DNA of 37,593 bases from Streptomyces bambusae (GTDB lineage: Bacteria; Actinomycetota; Actinomycetes; Streptomycetales; Streptomycetaceae): assembly GCF_019400985.1 (NCBI RefSeq), contig NZ_WTFF01000027.1:1-37593 (forward strand), written 5' to 3'. The position numbers and the translations under genes are program-made. Under the pieces are notes generated by a model. It was given only the letters and a program-made list of their open reading frames with translations, did no database searches and was not told the DNA's origin. Shown here one piece after another: positions 33,865 to 37,593 of the stretch (position 1 is the first letter of the stretch; every line of letters begins with the position of its first letter).

Positions 33865-33969
33865 GTGGCCGCGCGCTCTGCCCTGACCGCGCAGGCACCT
33901 CCTGCCGGCCCGCGGGAACCGCACACCCGCCGGCCGAAGTACTCCGGGCTGCGGTGCCGGACGGGTTGA
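33865..33969 (+). CDS. Possible small protein downstream of the dre site
   Basis: A GTG ten bases after AGGAGG (33849-33854) opens a 34-residue frame, AARSALTAQAPPAGP to LRCRTG, with high third-position GC. It has no recognised domain. The good ribosome-binding site and the dre site 65 bases upstream make translation plausible, but the product is short and Pro/Arg-rich. Confidence 0.3.
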   Translation: MAARSALTAQAPPAGPREPHTRRPKYSGLRCRTG

Positions 33970-34028
33970 GGGTCCCGCCCCGGCACCGTGGCCCAGAGGA
34001 ACGTGCGTGTCCCCCGCCCGCCCTGCGC

Positions 34029-34256
34029 ATGCAGCCTGTCAGGGCCGGGGCAGCGGCAAGCCGCGACGCCGAACGCGGGGCCGGGGTCGCCCGGCGGGCG
34101 CTCGACGACGCGGCACGCGTCGACTCCACTCTCGTGGCCTCCCGGCTCAACACGCTGTTGCACGCGGCCCGCCCGTACGGGACCGCCGCGGTGAACGACG
34201 TACGGGACCGGGCGAAGGATCTTGCCGCAGCGCGTCCGACCGCGGTCGCGGCCTGA
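34029..34256 (+). CDS. Hypothetical protein
   Basis: The 75-residue frame from ATG 34029 encodes a mostly helical, Ala/Arg-rich protein (RRALDDAARVDSTLVASRL, AVNDVRDRAKDLAAA). Codon use looks real in this part, with high third-position GC. The start is uncertain and there is no strong ribosome-binding site. No family recognised. Confidence 0.42.
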   Translation: MQPVRAGAAASRDAERGAGVARRALDDAARVDSTLVASRLNTLLHAARPYGTAAVNDVRDRAKDLAAARPTAVAA

Positions 34257-34269
34257 GAGCATCGAGTGC

Positions 34270-34560
34270 ATGGGCAAGCACCGCCGACCCGGACCCCCGA
34301 ACCAGCCGTCCCGCGCCGTCCCGCGGATCGACGCCGGCGACCCGCTCGCCGCGTACGACAAGCGGCGGCGCCCGCCGATGGACGTCCACCGGCGCCACCG
34401 GCCCGTGGGCGGTGGCGCCTCCCATCTGCGGCCCGGCGAGGTGCGGGTCCTGGAGGAGTGGAGCGGGTTCGCGTACGAGCCCGTCGGCACCGCCCCCGAC
34501 CTCGCAGCGGCCCAGAAGTGGGTGCACGAACTCCAGGACGGTGACGGCTCGGCCGCTTGA
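34270..34560 (+). CDS. DUF6087 family protein
   Basis: The 96-residue protein has a basic, Pro-rich N-terminus (KHRRPGPPNQPSRAVP), then DPLAAYDKRRRPPMDVHRRHRP and RVLEEWSGFAYEPVGTAPDLAAAQKWVHEL. I recognise the pattern as DUF6087, a Streptomyces family of unknown function. The ATG at 34270 lies 13 bases after the stop of the preceding small gene. Confidence 0.65.
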   Translation: MGKHRRPGPPNQPSRAVPRIDAGDPLAAYDKRRRPPMDVHRRHRPVGGGASHLRPGEVRVLEEWSGFAYEPVGTAPDLAAAQKWVHELQDGDGSAA

Positions 34561-34567
34561 TCCCCGC

Positions 34568-35161
34568 CTACGCCGGCCAGGCCGCCAGGGCGAGTTCTGC
34601 CACCGCCGTCAGTTCCTCGCGGGTCGCGCCGTCCCGGGACTGTTGGGACATGCCCTGGAGGACCGCGCCGTAGTAGCGGGCCAGTGCCGGGGCGTCGGTG
34701 TCTGACGGGAGGGTGCCGGTGGTGATGTCCGCCCGGATTCGGGTCTCGAAGGCCGTGAGGTTCTCGGCGCGGCGCCGCCTCAGCTCCTCCGCGACCTCCT
34801 CGGTCGTGCAGTTCACCGCGGCGCTGATCACCAGGCAGCCCGGCGGGTGGGCCGGGTCGGCGTAGATCTCGGCGGCCTCCCGCATGATGCGTTCCACGGC
34901 CGCGCGGGCGGTGGGCTCCTCGGCGAGCGCGACCGCCGCGAAGTCGCCGTAGCGGCTGCCGTAGACCACGACCACCTCGCCGAACAGCTTGCGCTTGTCG
35001 CCGAAGGCGGCGTACAGGCTCGGTGCGCCGATGCCCATGGCCTTGGTGAGGTCCGCGATCGAGGTCGCCTCGTAGCCGCGCTCCCAGAAGGCCCGCATGG
35101 CCTCGTCGAGGGCCGCGCCGCGGTCGAAGGAGCGGGGTCTGCCGCGCTGTCCGGTCACCAT
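34568..35161 (-). CDS. TetR/AcrR-family repressor
   Basis: The 197-residue protein has the TetR HTH (about 5-55: GRPRSFDRGAALDEAMRAFWERGYEATSIADLTKAMGIGAPSLYAAFGDKRKLF) and a ligand-binding domain with a conserved HPPGCLVISAAV. It probably represses the divergent SDR gene and itself. TAGAAT at 35169-35174 (minus) lies seven bases before the ATG, so the mRNA is probably leaderless. An operator at 35174-35187 abuts this -10 element. The ligand is unknown. Confidence 0.9.
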   Translation of the reverse strand: MVTGQRGRPRSFDRGAALDEAMRAFWERGYEATSIADLTKAMGIGAPSLYAAFGDKRKLFGEVVVVYGSRYGDFAAVALAEEPTARAAVERIMREAAEIYADPAHPPGCLVISAAVNCTTEEVAEELRRRRAENLTAFETRIRADITTGTLPSDTDAPALARYYGAVLQGMSQQSRDGATREELTAVAELALAAWPA

Positions 35162-35168
35162 GGGGGGA

Positions 35169-35187
35169 ATTCTATAGCGGGCGCTAT
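35169..35187. promoter_or_regulatory. TetR-type operator 1 and -10 element of the TetR gene
   Basis: ATAGCG-GG-CGCTAT is a perfect inverted repeat (35174-35187) that abuts the TAGAAT -10 element of the TetR gene (35169-35174, minus strand). Confidence 0.7.
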
Positions 35188-35218
35188 GGAATCTGGTACG
35201 GTCTGCCGTGTTCTTTCT

Positions 35219-35232
35219 GTAGCGATCGCTAT
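35219..35232. promoter_or_regulatory. TetR-type operator 2
   Basis: GTAGCGATCGCTAT includes a perfect 12-bp palindrome. With operator 1 it gives the consensus RTAGCGnnCGCTAT; the two centres are 45 bases apart. It is 24 bases from the SDR start. Confidence 0.7.
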
Positions 35233-35255
35233 CGATATGCGGAAGGGGGCGCGTC

Positions 35256-36017
35256 ATGGGCGTGCTCAAAGGGAAGACGGCGCTGGTCACGGGCGGTGGC
35301 CGGGGCATCGGCCGGGCCGTCTCGCAGCGGCTGGCGCGGGACGGGGCGCTCGTCGCGGTGCACTACGGCCGCAACGAGGAGGCCGCCAAGGAGACGGTGG
35401 CGGCGATCGAGGCGGAGGGCGGCCGCGCCTTCGCGATCGGGGCGGAGTTCGGCGTCCCCGGCGACGCGCAGGCGCTGTGGGCGGCGTACGACGCCCACCC
35501 CGCGAGCACGCCGCAGGTGGACGTGCTGGTCAACAACGCCGGGGCGGCGGCCTTCGCGGGGCTGGCGGACACCGACGAGGAGACGTACGACCGGGTGCAC
35601 GCGGTGAACGCCAAGGCGCCGTTCTTCGTCATCAAGCACGGGCTGGCGCGGCTGCCCGACGGCGGCCGGATCGTGAACGTCACCGGCACCCCGGACATCG
35701 CCCTGCCCGCGATCCTCGCCACCATCACGGCCAAGGGCGCGGTCAACGCCCTGACCCGGTCGCTGGCCGCGGAGCTCGCACCCCGCGGGATCACGGTGAA
35801 CTCGGTGGGCCCCGGCATCACCGAGACCGACCTGAACGCCGGCTGGCTGGCCGATCCGGCCGCCCGCGCGCACGCCGCCTCGCGCTCGGTGTTCCACCGG
35901 GTGGGCACGCCGGAGGAGGTAGCCGACGTGGTGGCCTTCCTCGCCTCGGCCGACTCGCGCTGGGTCACCGGCCAGCACCTCGACGCGACCGGCGGACTGC
36001 AGCTCGCGCTGCTGTAG
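35256..36017 (+). CDS. SDR-family protein lacking the catalytic Tyr
   Basis: The 253-residue protein has the classical SDR fold: TGGGRGIG (12-19) for NAD(P), NNAG (93-96), N118 and K160. At the position of the active Tyr in YxxxK there is Thr156 (TITAK), and the usual Ser region reads NVTGTPD. The standard Ser-Tyr-Lys triad is thus reduced to Lys. It may be a non-catalytic or divergent reductase. C-terminal features (GPGITETDLNAG, SDSRWVTGQHLDATGG) are normal. GGAAGGGGG precedes the ATG. It is divergent from the TetR gene. Confidence 0.85.
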   Translation: MGVLKGKTALVTGGGRGIGRAVSQRLARDGALVAVHYGRNEEAAKETVAAIEAEGGRAFAIGAEFGVPGDAQALWAAYDAHPASTPQVDVLVNNAGAAAFAGLADTDEETYDRVHAVNAKAPFFVIKHGLARLPDGGRIVNVTGTPDIALPAILATITAKGAVNALTRSLAAELAPRGITVNSVGPGITETDLNAGWLADPAARAHAASRSVFHRVGTPEEVADVVAFLASADSRWVTGQHLDATGGLQLALL

Positions 36018-36062
36018 GAGAAGGGGCGCGAAGGCCCGGCGGGAGGGGCGAGGCTCTGCTAG

Positions 36063-36078
36063 ATTGGTCTATACCACA
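36063..36078. promoter_or_regulatory. dre (DasR-binding) site upstream of nagB
   Basis: ATTGGTCTATACCACA fits the DasR consensus and lies 58-74 bases upstream of the nagB start. DasR control of nagB by GlcNAc metabolites is established in S. coelicolor. Confidence 0.85.
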
Positions 36079-36136
36079 ATGCCCCGGACCTCCCCCGCCC
36101 GCCGGGGGACCCCACTGACAGATCGGCAGGCCCAGC

Positions 36137-36922
36137 GTGGAAGTTGTCATCGTCCCGGACGCCACGGCAGGCGGCGAGCTCATCGCGGAGGCCATGGCCG
36201 CCCTGGTACGCCGCAAGCCCGACGCCCTGCTCGGCGTGGCGACCGGCTCCACCCCGCTGCCGATCTACGAGGCCCTGGCCGCGAAGGTCCGCGCCGGCGA
36301 GGTCGACGCCTCCCGGGCCCGGATATGCCAGCTCGACGAGTACGTCGGCCTGCCGGCCGGGCACCCCGAGTCCTACCGCGCGGTCGTGCTGCGCGAGGTG
36401 GTCCGGCCGCTGGGCCTGTCCGAGGAGTCCTTCATGGGTCCGGACGGCACCGCCGAGGACCTGGTCGGCGCCTGCCAGGCGTACGACGAGGCGCTCGCGG
36501 CGGCGGGCGGCGTGGACCTCCAGCTGCTCGGCATCGGCACGGACGGGCACATCGGCTTCAACGAGCCGTGCTCCTCACTGGCGTCGCGGACCCGGATCAA
36601 GACGCTGACGGAGCAGACCCGCGTGGACAACGCGCGCTTCTTCGACAACGACCTGGACCAGGTCCCGCACCACGTCATCACGCAGGGCATCGGCACGATC
36701 CTGGACGCCCGGCACCTGGTGCTGCTCGCGACGGGCGAGGGCAAGGCGGAGGCGGTGGCCCAGACGGTGGAGGGTCCGCTCTCGGCTCTGGTCCCGGCCT
36801 CGGCGCTGCAGTTGCACCGCCATGCGACGGTGGTCGTCGACGAGGCCGCGGCCTCGAAGCTGAAGCTGGCGGACTACTTCCGCCACGCCTACGCCAACAA
36901 GCCGGCCTGGCAGGGCCTGTAG
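36137..36922 (+). CDS. nagB: Glucosamine-6-phosphate deaminase
   Basis: The 261-residue enzyme converts glucosamine-6-phosphate to fructose-6-phosphate and ammonia, joining amino-sugar use to glycolysis. Visible motifs are GVATGSTPLP for phosphate binding, QLDEYVGLP with the catalytic Asp, GIGTDGHIGFNEP with the ring-opening His, and HRHATVVVDEAAAS. The start is a GTG at 36137; the ribosome-binding site is weak. A dre site is directly upstream, and a GH3 hexosaminidase-like gene is convergent, in line with the nag/das region of Streptomyces. Confidence 0.96.
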   Translation: MEVVIVPDATAGGELIAEAMAALVRRKPDALLGVATGSTPLPIYEALAAKVRAGEVDASRARICQLDEYVGLPAGHPESYRAVVLREVVRPLGLSEESFMGPDGTAEDLVGACQAYDEALAAAGGVDLQLLGIGTDGHIGFNEPCSSLASRTRIKTLTEQTRVDNARFFDNDLDQVPHHVITQGIGTILDARHLVLLATGEGKAEAVAQTVEGPLSALVPASALQLHRHATVVVDEAAASKLKLADYFRHAYANKPAWQGL

Positions 36923-37002
36923 GCATCCGCTGCGCGGGGCCTTTCCCCACCCCGCCCCTTCCCGAACTGGGGCTCCGCCCCAGACCCCGCGCCTCAAACG
37001 CC

Positions 37003-37030
37003 GGCGGGGCTGGATATGTCCAGCCCCGCC
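37003..37030. terminator. Bidirectional terminator, nagB / GH3 gene
   Basis: A perfect 12-bp stem (GGCGGGGCTGGA with its complement) closes on TATG. It lies between the convergent stops at 36922 and 37043. Confidence 0.85.
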
Positions 37031-37042
37031 CAGCGGTTCCGG

Positions 37043-37593
37043 CTATGCCCCCGCGATGATTTCCGCCGCGGCCCGGCCGCATACGCGGGCTGCCCCGTGC
37101 GTCGCGACATGGAACGCTCCGCTCGGCCGGGCCCGCGGCAGCCCCATCTCCACCACCACCGTGTCCGGCCGCGCCGAGATCAGTGCCGCCACGGCCTGCG
37201 CCATCCACGCGTGCCGGTGCGCGTCGCGCACCACCGCGACGATGGTGCGGTCCCCCGCCGCGGCCAGCACGTCCGCCGCCGTCGCACCCTCGGCGTAGGT
37301 CCCGGAGGCGGTGTCCGGTACCAGCTCGGCCAGCTCGGCCGCGACGCCCCACGGGGTCTCGTCGCCCACCGCGATGTTCGCCACCGGCGCCAGCGTGGCG
37401 ACGTAGGGCCGGGCCACCGCGACCGGCGTACCCGAGACCACCAGCGCGCGGCGGGCCGCCGTGAGGCCGATGCCGGGCGCGCTCCCCTCCTCGGGCGCGC
37501 CCGGCGCGGCGGTGGCCCGGGCCTGCCGGGTCCACTCGGCGAGGGCGCGGCCCCGGGCGGCGGGGGGAGGGCGGGGGGGGCCGGGGCGGGGGG
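37043..37593 (-). CDS. GH3-family glycoside hydrolase (probable beta-N-acetylhexosaminidase), C-terminal part
   Basis: The open frame reaches the window edge, so only about 183 C-terminal residues are seen. RRALVVSGTPVAVARPYVATLAPVANIAVGDETPWG, TIVAVVRDAHRHAWM, DTVVVEMGLPRARPSGAFHVATHGAARVCGRAAAEII fits the C-terminal domain of GH3 hexosaminidases of Streptomyces. The catalytic domain lies outside. The equivalent in S. coelicolor lies between nagB and the das genes. It would release GlcNAc from chitin oligomers or wall fragments. The last 50 bases at the window edge are almost pure G/C. Confidence 0.72.
   Translation of the reverse strand, partial: PRPGPPRPPPAARGRALAEWTRQARATAAPGAPEEGSAPGIGLTAARRALVVSGTPVAVARPYVATLAPVANIAVGDETPWGVAAELAELVPDTASGTYAEGATAADVLAAAGDRTIVAVVRDAHRHAWMAQAVAALISARPDTVVVEMGLPRARPSGAFHVATHGAARVCGRAAAEIIAGA

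Noticed and set aside
33735..34256. A 173-residue protein from 33735
   Set aside because: The first 95 residues have poor codon use and run through the dre site; only the last part looks coding.

Overview
The window is chromosomal DNA of a Streptomyces species or a very close relative. It is very GC-rich, with strong G/C bias at third codon positions. Many genes start with GTG, TTG or ATG, several apparently without a leader. The gene set is typically streptomycete: nickel superoxide dismutase with its maturation protease, snapalysin with a divergent LysR regulator, a PrsH/SigH-type pair, WblE, a DasR-regulated nagB and a family 2B encapsulin. From memory, much of the order (malic enzyme, amino-acid ABC transporter, sodX/sodN, prsH-sigH, diacylglycerol kinase, wblE, PdtaS-like kinase, nagB, GH3 hydrolase) follows the S. 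coelicolor region around SCO5235-SCO5261. I did not run a comparison.

Layout. 0-4.5 kb: malic enzyme (-) and a polar amino-acid ABC transporter operon (+). 4.6-7.1 kb: a methyltransferase, an ABATE/CGNR-like regulator, sodX and sodN; sodX overlaps the regulator tail to tail. 7.2-12.8 kb is an accessory island: HAD hydrolase, XRE/TPR regulator, an iteron-like control region, a two-gene small-protein operon, a TnpB-only IS element, and a damaged three-gene graspetide (tgm) cluster whose precursor, ATP-grasp ligase and methyltransferase each carry a lesion. 12.9-18.7 kb: PadR/DUF4097 operon, snpR/snpA-like pair, a small zinc-ribbon protein, a DHFR-like reductase and an acetyltransferase. 18.8-21.3 kb: family 2B encapsulin shell (with a cyclic-nucleotide-binding domain) coupled to a polyprenyl synthase cargo. 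21.6-23.5 kb: nsrR and flavohemoglobin hmp, sharing an operator-like motif. 23.6-27.8 kb: amidase, flavodoxin-like protein, PLP enzyme, Na+/H+ antiporter and a divergent UBP-type zinc finger. 28.0-34.6 kb: the prsH-sigH pair, a membrane protein, a diacylglycerol-kinase-like enzyme, wblE, a PdtaS-like kinase and small proteins. 34.6 kb to the end: TetR/SDR pair with two matching operators, nagB behind a dre site, and the C-terminal part of a GH3 hydrolase.

The most notable observations are the decayed tgm cluster next to a TnpB element with intact catalytic residues, the encapsulin-polyprenyl synthase pair with an apparent CTG start, paired dre (DasR) sites, and a recurring pattern in which stop codons lie inside short tandem duplications (five clear cases). 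No tRNA, rRNA, CRISPR array or prophage was recognised.
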